Shown here: positions 13,039 through 24,248 of the stretch, one piece after another
Layout of the letters: each line of letters opens with the position of its first letter
Numbering within the stretch: the stretch's first letter is position 1
Source of the DNA: Dirofilaria immitis
Lineage: Eukaryota > Nematoda > Chromadorea > Rhabditida > Onchocercidae
Length of the DNA stretch: 64,000 bases
Reading direction: 5' to 3'
Assembly: GCA_024305405.1 (NCBI GenBank)
Contig: JAKNDB010000079.1
Location: forward strand, 1,236,001-1,300,000
Program-made: the position numbers and the translations under genes
Notes under the pieces: model-generated
Seen by the model: only the letters and a program-made list of their open reading frames with translations
Database searches by the model: none
What the model was told of the DNA's origin: nothing

Positions 13039-14286
13039 GAAGATATCATATAATACTAATATTCATATATTATATGAGTTGAAGAAGTAATTAAACTGAA
13101 AATAAAAAAGTAATGAACAATAAATAATTCAAATCGGAAATGAAAAAATGATAAATAATTGTAAGAAAAATAATTTGCATGAAAAATGTTAAAATTTTAA
13201 AATACATATTTCTGTTAAGTATAAAGTGTATGCATCATTAGAAACGATCAACATTTAGCTAATTAAATTAAATTGTATATTACTGAAGAAATCATAATAA
13301 CTATCGAATTGTTTTTATTTTCTATCTTTGTTATCTAATAAATTTAAATTTAAGCAGTTATAAATTCGAGAAATTGAAATTATGTTCACAATATATTTCA
13401 TTAATTATCCCTTCGCTTTTTATGAATAATTTCTAAATTCTTTCTTCTTTGCCAAAATTGTCAGAAATAAAAAAAAGAATTATGGAACCAAATTTGTAGT
13501 TATGCAGTTTGCATTAAAATAAATTTGCTATATGATAAATTTTTGACTAAATATTATTATCACTGATTAATTTTTAAAATTATTATAATATCATTCTATG
13601 CCTAAATCTTTGCCTTATTAATTTTTGTTTTTCAAATCTTGGCATAGTAAAAGAAACGAAATTTCTTCCTATATTTCATACAATTTAGAAAAAAAAAAAG
13701 AAAAGAAGGGAGCATCAAATAAGGTGTAAAGCGAAAATTCGAAATAGAAATTATATAAATTATTAAGTTACAATATCATTTCATGTTTAATCCTCTCGAT
13801 ATTTTTATTCTATTTTCTATTTTTCTTATCCTAAATTATTGCATTCTTTCATTAGGAAAGGCTATTTTAAGAGAATAAAAATAAGCAATCATTCCAATTC
13901 AGTTGATTATCAAATTTTTGAATTTTAGTTTCCTAAAATATAATTTCCACTTATATAAATATAAATGTGTGTACGTGTAGTTTTCTCGTTCTATCCCTTG
14001 CCAAAACATTGAAACTTTTAGTGTTACGTTAAAAGACACACCCAAATCATTGTTTTTTTTTTTTTTTTAACGTAAATGTTCCAGGAAACTGTTTATCTCT
14101 TACACTGGCTTTCGTTTTTTTTTGACAAAAGTTAATATTTTAGGGACATTTGATGATGACAATATACAAACTTGACGATATCAATACGTTTACGTGTTGT
14201 AACATCCGGTATAAATTGTATACATGAATGAATTAGTAGCAAAAAGATATTTCATTTTAAGAATTTATCATAGTTTCACGATAATT

Positions 14287-14287
<1 letters not shown>

Positions 14288-14326
<39 letters not shown>
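14288..14326. repeat. (TA)n microsatellite
   Basis: Uninterrupted AT dinucleotide run of about 39 bases in intergenic DNA. Confidence 0.9.
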
Positions 14327-14329
<3 letters not shown>

Positions 14330-15387
14330 ACTTGATTATATATGCATTCTAAAACAACATGCATAATGATAAATATATGTATTGATAAATGGATAATAAC
14401 ACTAATAAATATATAGTTATTATCTAAGAAAAATTATAAAAAAGAATTCAAGATTTAATTAGGAAAAGAAAGAAGTCAAGAAGAAATAAATAAATAAGAA
14501 AAAAAAGAGAATGGTTTATAGATTTATGCAAATTAAGCGTATATTTTAAAAAGTTATTTGTTTTTTATTCAGCTTGATATACATATGACAATCAAAAATT
14601 GCATTTAATGTATATATATTTGGAGAACAAAGTTTATATAAAAATGATTTTCATATACAATTTGTATCAGAATTTGTATGTAAATTAAGCAAAATTTAGA
14701 TAATGAGAACAGAAAAAAGATTAATTATATTATTATCATATTTTTAGATAACAATCATATTTGAACATTCGTAAACAAAAAAATTCTTGTATTGATAATT
14801 GATAGCTGTAAAATCATTTGATGGATAGCATAATGGAAATAAGATGACATAAAATAAGTGGAACTGAAATGTACATAAAGCTTATAGCACTATATTTATC
14901 TTAATTAGATTTAAAAACTTTGTAAAGATATTTGTAATTTTAATTAATAAAGATAACTATTTAAGATATTATTAGAAAACTCTCTTGAAAGATATAAAAC
15001 GATTGATTTTTAGGAAAATTAAATTAAAGAAATTGTACTATATAATAAAGAATATAAGATGATAATAATGATCATTAAACACTTCAAAGAATATTTGATC
15101 GCATTTATTATATAATGCATTAAATTATAATATATGAATATAATATTTTTTTATTTTTAGTTTGCATATTTATATTGGTTTTACTTTGTTTATGATTTGG
15201 TTTTACTGTTTTTTTTTTTTTTTTTTATAGATTTGATTGTAATTTGAAGACTAATTCTGCTCATCATAATCATCATAATGCAGTTTTATGAATAAAGCTT
15301 AGTTATAACTTTCGAAATTATTGAATAATCGGATAATAGTACAACTGTGCATGTAAATAATTCAATGATATAATGTTGCCTGTTGCC

Positions 15388-15434
15388 TTTATTTTAGCTA
15401 AAATTTAATTTAGTTAAATTTTAGCTAAAATAAA
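15388..15434. repeat. Perfect 21-bp inverted repeat (hairpin)
   Basis: The arm 15388-15408 is the exact reverse complement of 15414-15434, with a 5-base loop. The core is TTTTAGCTAAAA. A second, slightly imperfect hairpin of about 19 bp arms (one G-T mismatch) follows at 15531-15576. No T-rich terminator context or neighbouring gene explains them. Confidence 0.9.
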
Positions 15435-15530
15435 TAGAAAAATACGTCAAAAACTTGAATTCTATAGTTTTTTTGATAGGTACATGTGGAGATTAAATTA
15501 GGTTAAATAGAAAAATATTTTGTATTAGGC

Positions 15531-15576
15531 GTTTATCATTTTCAAGTCAATTTTATTGATTTGAAAATGATAAATG
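15531..15576. repeat. Near-perfect inverted repeat of about 19 bp arms
   Basis: The arm containing ATCATTTTCAAGTCAA pairs with TTGATTTGAAAATGAT across a short loop, with a single G-T mismatch. It lies about 100 bases from the 21-bp hairpin at 15388-15434. Confidence 0.8.
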
Positions 15577-15911
15577 TTATTAAATGTTTTTATTATTAAT
15601 TATGAATATATATAAAATGATGTAAAAATTTTATGTTTATATATCAACAATAAGCTGAATTAATTACATCAATTTAATTGGAAAAATCTTAATACAAATA
15701 TCGGCAATGCAAATTTTACATAATTATTATCATTTTGAAAATATTGATCCAATGCTTATAAGAATGCTTGATTGATTTCAAATAATGAAATCGCGATATG
15801 AAATTTTTTTACTACTTGCTATTGAAAAGTATTTTATTTGTGATTAATTCAAAAATTGGATAATAATTATGATATAAATCGATGAGATAATAAGATATAT
15901 TACTTATCGTA

Positions 15912-16049
15912 TCAAAAATATGAGACATTAAATTTGGCGAATTGTTCCGAAACTGTTGGACCGTATCTCCGAACTACACTGAACTGTGACTGTCGGGTCG
16001 AGCTTGAAATTGTCGTCGAGTAATTGACCCTGACTGACCGTCGAATCAT
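15912..16049 (-). other. GC-richer island with a 45-codon open frame, unrecognised
   Basis: Sequence of roughly half G+C in otherwise AT-rich DNA. On the minus strand an ATG at 16049 opens 45 codons (begins MIRRSVRVNYS), and a second frame is also open over most of the same stretch. On the plus strand it ends in a donor-like TTTTGG|GTAAAA. It could be a first exon or promoter island of kri-1, an unrelated small gene, or a foreign fragment. I recognise no protein family. Confidence 0.3.
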
Positions 16050-18453
16050 CGTCGTCGATATTTTGGGTAAAAACTTTTATTTCAGTTTTGATAATAATAT
16101 AAATTGGAATAAAATAAGTAATAATGATAACTGTAAGTACAATTAATAAGGTAATAGAATCAAATTAGCATTGTTTTGATTTTTGCTTTTGCGAATAATT
16201 TATCTAAAATTCTAGCTGTACAACCTTGTCTTATTGATGGAATTCGAATACAGGTCAAAAAATATCGCAATATTAAAAATTAAGAAATTCATTTGATTTA
16301 ATTTATTTTTATTTTCTTTCAATTATATTAAATAGTTCAGATTGTTTAATAAACAGTTCTAAAATTATTCACAGACTATCTTTTAATAATTTGATTAGTT
16401 AGGTCATTTTTTCAATTCGATGATATTTTCAATTTAATTTTACAATAACTTAAATAATTTTAACTTTGGAAATAGATTTCTTTAAAGAAAAATAAAACGA
16501 ATCAATTATTTTGGATCATTTTGATAAATGGAATCATTTGATAAACAAAGTTTTTTCAAAAAAAAAATGTTCTTTAAACTACTACTATTTGTTTGATTTC
16601 CTTGATCAACTTTAATGAATCGTTTGGACCGAATGTCAAGTCTGTATATGTTCGTCCATATTTTTTTTAATTTACAAATGGGTGGTAGTCATTCGACCTT
16701 GGTATTTTTTGATAACTTGTTGTTCCAACAGTGACGATATATAGCAACAATAGCTGACTGATTTTCAAACAGACTTATTATATAATTAATAAAAATGATT
16801 ATGAAAAGTATAAAAATAATTATAAAAATTACGTGAATATTTGTGGATCAATTGTTTATTAGTATTTGTTCCTAATTTCTCATATCATATTTTATTTTTT
16901 TATCCATGATGTGATATGATAAGCATTGATAATAAAATCATTTCATGTAGCAAACAATGATAAGAAAGTTGCTGGTATATAGTAATAACATTAAATTGTT
17001 TTATCTATGCTTACCTGATTTTTGATATGAAGTTAATCAAATGATTTTTCGCTTACCACTCTTTATATTTTAGAATAATAGCCAGATTCAACAAGACTAA
17101 AAATACTATTATTTTTAGTATTACTCAAAATAATTGAGAATTATCATTTTCACCTTTTCTTTGCATTCATATAACAGAATAAATATTTAGCATATAAAAT
17201 TTTCTTGGTTGATAAATTCAAGTAATTAAATATAAAGATCTGATTAAATTAAATAATTTAAACAATTACAAACAATAGATTGGAGGATACTTCTCGAGAT
17301 TATATTTGCATCATTTACTTAATCTGTTTATTACATGTGACATGACATCATATGCAACGCTTGCTGTACTGAAATTTGCATATTAATAGTATATGAAAGT
17401 ATGTAAAGTATGTGAAATGATAAAAGGACTTCTAAAAACTTTTATGTCTTCAAAAATTAATGATAACTATATAATTAGAACTGTTTACATCATTGACTAA
17501 TAATATGATTATAATAATAGTAGATGTGAAACATTTCACAATTCTATCATTTAATTCTTGAATATCACTTAAAAATGGAAAAGAATTAATCGAAAATAAT
17601 AATTTATTGCTATATTAATTAAATTAAACATTTAAGATAAAAATGAGAATAAAAAATTACAATAAATATATTAAATAAAAATAATCATATAGTGAATTAT
17701 TATTCGATTTATACGACTACTATAATGTAATGTGTTCTAGATCACAGAAAATGATAATTTTTATAATTTCAATGAATCGTTAATGGCATATCAACTTTAT
17801 TCTCAGAATGAATTCCCATGCATAACCAGACTATTTCAAAAGGCGTACATTAAATTCACAATTCTAATTTTTTATGTCCTCGCACTTTTTTGTCATTATT
17901 TTCATTTATCAAATCAGCTTCCAAATTTTTGGATCTTTGAATTTATTTTGCTTTTCGCATTATTCAGTATTTATTGAATTTCTTTTCAGTCTCTGAATTT
18001 TGAAATAATTTCTGAATTTTCTCGAAACTTTCAGTCCCTCGTTCTGATTCATTAAATTTTTGAGTTGAAATTTTCTCTTTACTTGCCTTTCAGAATTTTT
18101 TTCATATTTCAGTTTTCGAACTTTTTGAGCTTCTGTTACATTGTGAAACTTTCAATTTTTTAAAGTTTCAACGTTCTACTTGAATTTTTGAATTTTTCTT
18201 TGAACGTTTTTGATTTATTTAATTGTTGAATTTTTATTTGTCTAAAATTTTCCTTTTTTTTTATATTGTACGCTCCTTCTTGATATCATTTATTGCATAC
18301 TCCGTTCCAGTTCATTTTCATTAATGGATATCGTTTGGTAATTCCATTCGTTCTAAACCTTTTATTAGTTGTTTAAATTACTGTCTTTTTTATTAATTGT
18401 GATTTTCAGATAATTTTCAAGATTATTTCTATTTATGCATACTTTTCTTTTAA

Positions 18454-18513
18454 TTTTATCTATTTTGTATTTTTATGTGATCATTTTATCTATTTTGTAT
18501 TTTTATGTGATCA
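18454..18513. repeat. Two-copy 30-bp tandem duplication
   Basis: A 30-base unit starting TTTTATCTATTTTGTATTTT occurs twice in succession without mismatch, about 300 bases from the purD remnant. Confidence 0.9.
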
Positions 18514-18773
18514 TATTTTTATATAAAATTTTCATTTTATTTTAAACATTGACAAATAAAATGTGCAGAATAGTTGGAACAAGAAGTTAATTGGATTAAA
18601 TTTCAGTTTCAAATAAGTTTACTTAAATTTAAATTTAACAATATTTTAATATGTATTTTTTTTAAATATTAGTGAATTTTATAAAAATCCAAATACAAAT
18701 AAATTGGTAATAAACTTTATTTAATAGTATTAAATAATGAATGGATGCAATATGCAATCTGATATTCAGTTGA

Positions 18774-18957
18774 TTACCCGTAACCATTATTTATTCCATC
18801 TGCAATCAAGTTGTTAACAAGACCATCAATTATTGGTTGTTCTGGACCAATGATAACCAACTCTATATTTTCTCTTTTGCAAAATCGTGTAACATTAATT
18901 GCTTTTTAATATTTATATTCACAAGAACCCCAAGATTTTTCATTAACTCCTGAAACA
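18774..18957 (-). pseudogene. purD: Wolbachia-like purD fragment (phosphoribosylamine-glycine ligase), decayed
   Basis: The minus-strand translation includes KAINVTRFCKREN, IELVIIGPEQPIIDGL and VNNLIADGI. This matches the conserved PurD segment (x-x-L-V-I-x-G-P-E-x-P-L-x-x-G-L-V-D-x-L-x-x-x-G-I) near residues 50-100 of the bacterial enzyme. Just upstream, NLGVLVNINIKK is in another frame, so a frameshift separates the two parts; stops bound both ends. PurD catalyses an early step of de novo purine synthesis, a pathway filarial worms lack and their Wolbachia retain. I infer an ancient Wolbachia-to-nucleus transfer now non-functional. Its 5' end coincides with the edge of inverted repeat copy B. 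Confidence 0.72.
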
Positions 18958-19493
18958 TTGAATAACTACTACCTGTTAAAAATGCCAGCTAATCGCGAGA
19001 ATCTCATTTTTGTATCGTTGATCCTTGGTGTTTGTGGCAAAGTGATGGTTTATCACACATTAGTTATATAATGGGTTTATTTATCAAAAAAAAAAAGATA
19101 TAGTTATCTTTTAAAGAATGTGAAATGGACAACATTCAAATGTGCGCAAAACTTCGATCATTACAACATTCCAGAGAAGTAGTACAGATTACTATACTTT
19201 AAACATTGCATCTAAGCTTTGTATAGAACAAAATGTAAAATTAGATAAATGATTCGTTACATTAGATATGATAACAATTCGTTTATGTTAGATGATAAAT
19301 CATGTAAAAATAATTTGATTAATTGGATATATTTGTTATAGATTATTTTGATTTTTCAATATATACGAAATGTATTAATCAATATAGAATAATTAAAATG
19401 GATGAATTTATGAACGATTGAAATCAAAATGAGATGCATTTTTTCTTAAGCAAACTTCAAGATATTTAGGGCAGTTCTCAAAATTTTCCCTAA
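18957..19493 (-). repeat. Inverted dispersed repeat, copy B
   Basis: Reverse-complement partner of 7406-7944. One end abuts the purD remnant at 18957; the other ends after TTTTCCCTAA. Differences from copy A include one substitution in the GCGCAAAACTTCGATC segment, one or two near the AAGCAAACTTCAAG segment, and A/T run lengths. No reading frame resembling a transposase was seen. Confidence 0.95.
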
Positions 19494-22400
19494 TGACTCT
19501 CAAAATTTTTACAATAATATAAAAGACGTTGCCAAGTTTTTTTATAAAATAATTTCAGTTTTATCAAATTCTGTCGATTTTTCTGACAAATAATCCATTT
19601 GCTTTTATAATTAATCGATAATTAATATCAAAAACAGCCAATCTTTACTTTTTATTTTTGCTTTTTCTTTTTAATTATTCCTTTTCATATTTTTTTCAAA
19701 TTTTTCTTTCTTTTCCTTTTTTATTTTTTTCAGTTTTTTATCATTTTCTCTCTTTTCTCTTTTTTTCTTTTATTTCATTATTTTTTCAATTTCTTTAACT
19801 TTTTTATCTTTTCGTTTCTTTTTGTCTTTGCGACATTCTTCTGATTTTTTCATTTTTTTAATATTTTAGTAGAAAATAAGAAAAAAATAATAGTAAATTA
19901 TAACGAACAATACTATAAAAAATGCTAATTAAATATTATGGAATAAAAGATATTACAATTCATACTTAACAGAGTGATGCTTTATATTTTTTCATTCTAT
20001 ACTCTACTTATCTTAATGTAAAACGAACTATAATGATTTTTAAAAGGAATGAATTTGGTATGTTTAAATATATAATATTTTATATAAGATAATGAAATAA
20101 AAAAATAGTGCATGTTTAAGTACAAAAAGATGAACTATAGAGTAGACAGATCTGTTTCAAACAGATAATTCACCAATTAATCCAATCAACAACGTTTTCT
20201 TTAATTATAAGGATTGAGGCAAAGATGAAGCTAATTTTTTGTCTAATGTTGGACAGTCTAATTCACTTCGTCCAAATTCGTTCCGTTTTATTTAAAATAT
20301 CATTTGGAGATGAATGATGTTGCAGTTCGGTCCTTCTCAAAGCTTCCAATTTGTAATTGAAGAGATTCATTAAAGTTGCAGCCATAATGAATTTTATACT
20401 TGTCATTCGAATATTATTTCTAGCTTTATTTAAAGAAAACATTTGAAAACCGATAAAAATACAAAAAATTCTTTATTAATTTTTGAAATTTTGCATCACA
20501 GAAAAATTTTAATCTATGCTGCAAGTATCAAATAGTAATTTGCATTCAATTTTGAAATTTAATGTAGATGGAGATGTCTTAGTTACATTTCTGAAGTGTC
20601 AAAATAATAATTTATATAATTCATTTAAAGGCAGCAAATACGATTTTGATAATCTAATAAATTTAATAGTTGAACATTATATGTCTCTTGTGAACTAATT
20701 AATCACAGAAAAAAAGAATTTAACTGCAAGGTTAGATAATTTATTCTTCTATTATGTAACATTCAATAAATTAGAACAAATTACTGTAACATATTTACAA
20801 TTATCGTAAAATAGTTTTATAGTAATTTTCAAGCATACATTTAGTAATCAAGAAAAAAAATAGTTCTTTTTATTAGATTTTAGACAGAAAATAAGCATAA
20901 TTATATATTCTTTAATAAACTTATATAAACAGCAATATTTATATTTTTATAAAAATAATTTAATGGAGAGATACAATCATTATTATTGATATGATTGTTC
21001 AAATATAATTGTATTAAAACATTCATTAGATTTATACAAGTTGTCAATTCGAGCAGAAAAGTTTATACAAATTTCTAAAAATAAAAAAGTATTCGAACAA
21101 TAAAGTTAAAAAATTCGACAAATTCGGTATTATTTATTTGTTGTTAAAATGATTTTCTATTGCTTATATAAATTTATAAGAGTGGCTATAAAATGTAGCC
21201 TCAATATATTCAAAAAATTATGCGTTACAAAAAGCATCAGTAAGTTTAATTTGTAATTTCTTAAAACTGGTCCATGCTATAGATTGACTAGAAAAATCTT
21301 GATAAATAAGAATTTCAAAATAGACGAATTTTATCTCATATACCAAAAAAATGTGATGAAGCTAAACTGTCGAAAGTAAAACAACAACAAAATGAAAATT
21401 TAATTATGCTTAAGTTTATCGTCTGTGGTCTAAGCACTTTAATTTTTCGAATAATAAATCCCCATAATATAGGAATGACACCACATATTTATTTATTGAT
21501 TAACTTGAACAACACTTCAAGTATTTTAGTTTCAAGTATTCTGGATAAATGTCCGGGCTTTAATCTATCGAACAAAAAAACTTTCTTTCTTTCTGCTGTC
21601 GGAATAACAAAAATACCTTATAATATAAAAATATCAAGATAGCTAAGATATTTTTTACATTATATGAATATTTTGGAAATAAAAGGTAATTGGTGACCTT
21701 CATTTATAATTATTGGTGACCTTTATTTATAACCTTTTTGTATTCTCTAAATATTTCGGAAACATCAACTAATATGATATCAAACTTTGGGAAATTGCAA
21801 AAATTTGCCAATATTGGCTGTAACGTAATATCGAACTTCGGAATATTGTAAATACTTGCCAATTAATCACTTCGTTTTTGATCTTTGAGATCATAAATGT
21901 TACTAAAAAATGTAATCATCTTTACTATCTTATTTATATTCATTGTAGTGATTGATTCGGAACCAACATCTAAGTCGCAAGCAGTCATCCCCATCAATAT
22001 TCTTTTTAAATTTTGTATTAATATTAGACGTCAACAGAGCATATCGTGTCGCGCCTCGTAACGTTATAATAATTCTCGTAAAGAGTTTCACTGCGCCATC
22101 CAGACCTTATCTATAATCTTTAATCGTGACAATCTCTCATAACAAAAGGAGAAAACTTTCGCGACATTGTTCAACTAAAAACTCCTTTCTAATTATCTCT
22201 TCACCTGATTCATTAAATTTTGTTTCTAACAGCATCGAATTTATTTTTGCAAAAGTTTCATTACCTGCCTTGCAATGTTATTTATATACTGTTTATTTAT
22301 TATAGAGATATATTTATTTCTATATATTTCATTAAAATGAAATAAATAATGTTTTGGTTTTTCTTTTTAACTGTTTCAATTGGTAAGACTAATTAGCTTT

Positions 22401-24248
22401 CGTAAAGAAATTTTAATAAGTCCCATATAAGCAATCAATTAGATAAATTGTAGTTATAAACATTTCATATCATTTCAGATCAATTTTTTTCTTCTTGAAA
22501 AAATCTATTAAATGGTTAATTTTCTACAATTTACATCAACATCTCTCATATGCTTTAAATACACATTTATCAAATGCATGTATATAATATATCGCTATTA
22601 ATAGCGCATAAATATTTTATTTTTCCACTTATTGCATTTTACAAATTTAACAATTATTTCAAGTGAGATCACTTCAATTTTTTCTTTTTGAAATTGAAAT
22701 GTTTTTTTATGTTTATTTTATCGCTTACATTTTTGCCACTCACTTGAAATATTTTTTTCCTTCTAGTACTCTCAAACTTATTGCAACTTAAAATTGAATA
22801 TTTGCTAAAATTCAGTAGTTAGATTGTATTATTTTTTTTTCAATTTTCGTTTATTAAAATTTTGTTCTCAATTCCAATAAAAGAGCAAAGTAAATTGCTT
22901 GATTTTAAAAAATTAAAAACCATCTTTTAACATCTTTTATTATATCAATTAAATAAAATAACAGAAGAAACTGTGAAATATATTTTTCCCATTTTCATTG
23001 AGAAAAATTAAATCAAGTTTATAAATTAACACGGAAGTAAAGATTGAAACAGTTAGTAGGGACTTCGTGAAAGAAAATAGTTCTTTGAAGATTTCACTTT
23101 ATTAATTAACATATGCTTTTCGGCTGTCTACATTGATTATTCGTGAATTCAAGACAAGCAGTCTATACTGATTATTCATAAATTCGGAACAAGCAGAGCT
23201 ATAAAGTGTTCCGTGATTTAGCAAATGAATTTGAATAAGAATTTTTTCGATGTTTAACAAAGTGATGCTTGCTTACAACTTTTATCAGTAATATATGAAA
23301 GAAATTATTCGTATAAAACATTTTTTATAAAAAGGAATAACAATAAGAACAAGTTAATAAATACATCTACATTTTGCGGGATTTCATTTTTTTCAAACCA
23401 AAAAAAACTGCAGGTCATACAATAGTTATAAATAGTAAAAACGACATAAATGATTATTTGCATGAAAAAACATAACTCTCATAAACACCGGAATGAGATA
23501 GTGTACTGAATTAATCATGGACTAGAAAACAAATATAAGGAAAATTGAGGAAATTAAGATGAGAATTGCAAAGAATGAAAACCATTTCTTATTACAATCA
23601 TTCCTGTTTAACGTAGATATATTTTATGACAACGCTTATCATGTTGTCATCAAGATATTAAAAATTAGTTAAATAAATTAAGATGTGGAAATCTAGCAGC
23701 TTATTAGTTTCATAATCGCATATTAAATCACATCATTTCATCATCATCAATATAGTTGTTATCTAATTTGGACAAAGTTGACATTCTTTATGATTGATTT
23801 TAGTTTAATTCAGGCATAACTGACTGACCGTTACAAGTAAGCGTGCAAGAGAGGATTTGCGAAGTGCTTAAATTAACTTGAAGTACACAAAAAACATACG
23901 ACCAGTCACATGGCAAACACGTTTTCAGATTAAAGAGATACCAACAAACATAAAAAAATGGAAAATATATGATTGAACAGAATAGTCTAATAATGGTCGA
24001 AAAAAAAGCACAATGGAACATTTTTTACAGTATCAATCAGAAGATAACGTATCAAAAGCAAATTTTTATTATAAATGCTTTATTCTCAATTGACTGCAAT
24101 TTTCTTAAATTATAGCAACATTATGTATAATATTCCAACCATAATTTTTTCAATGTCAATAATGACAAAAATATTATTCCATCCAGTATTTTAATATTAT
24201 CATTAATCATTCCCTTTTTAAGCTTCGTTTCCCACTTTTTATTTCAAG
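19494..24248. other. AT-rich intergenic region with a few degenerate reading frames
   Basis: About 4.7 kb between inverted repeat copy B and the ABHD2-like gene (its 3' flank is at the right end). T-rich tracts occupy 19650-19860. Two broken, protein-like minus-strand stretches (20196-20442 and about 21420-21640) are noted separately. No conserved host exon was recognised. Confidence 0.55.
20196..20442 (-). pseudogene. Short broken reading frame, possible pseudogene, family unknown
   Basis: An ATG at 20442 opens 59 codons on the minus strand (MFSLNKARNN at the start, LEALRRTELQHHSSPND in the middle) to a TGA at 20263. The next frame carries a further protein-like run (SELDCPTLDKKLASSLPQSL) to a stop near 20200, as if one base had been lost or gained. 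The composition is more protein-like than nearby random frames. It may be another decayed bacterial or host fragment; I cannot name it. Confidence 0.3.

Larger units (their letters stand above)
11902..18453. other. Long AT-rich intergenic region upstream of the recognised kri-1 exons
   Basis: About 6.5 kb with no conserved exon I could recognise. The missing first exon(s) and promoter of kri-1 should lie here. It contains a CATA/TATG microsatellite, a TA run, two perfect or near-perfect hairpins and one GC-richer island at 15940-16070, listed separately. Confidence 0.6.
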
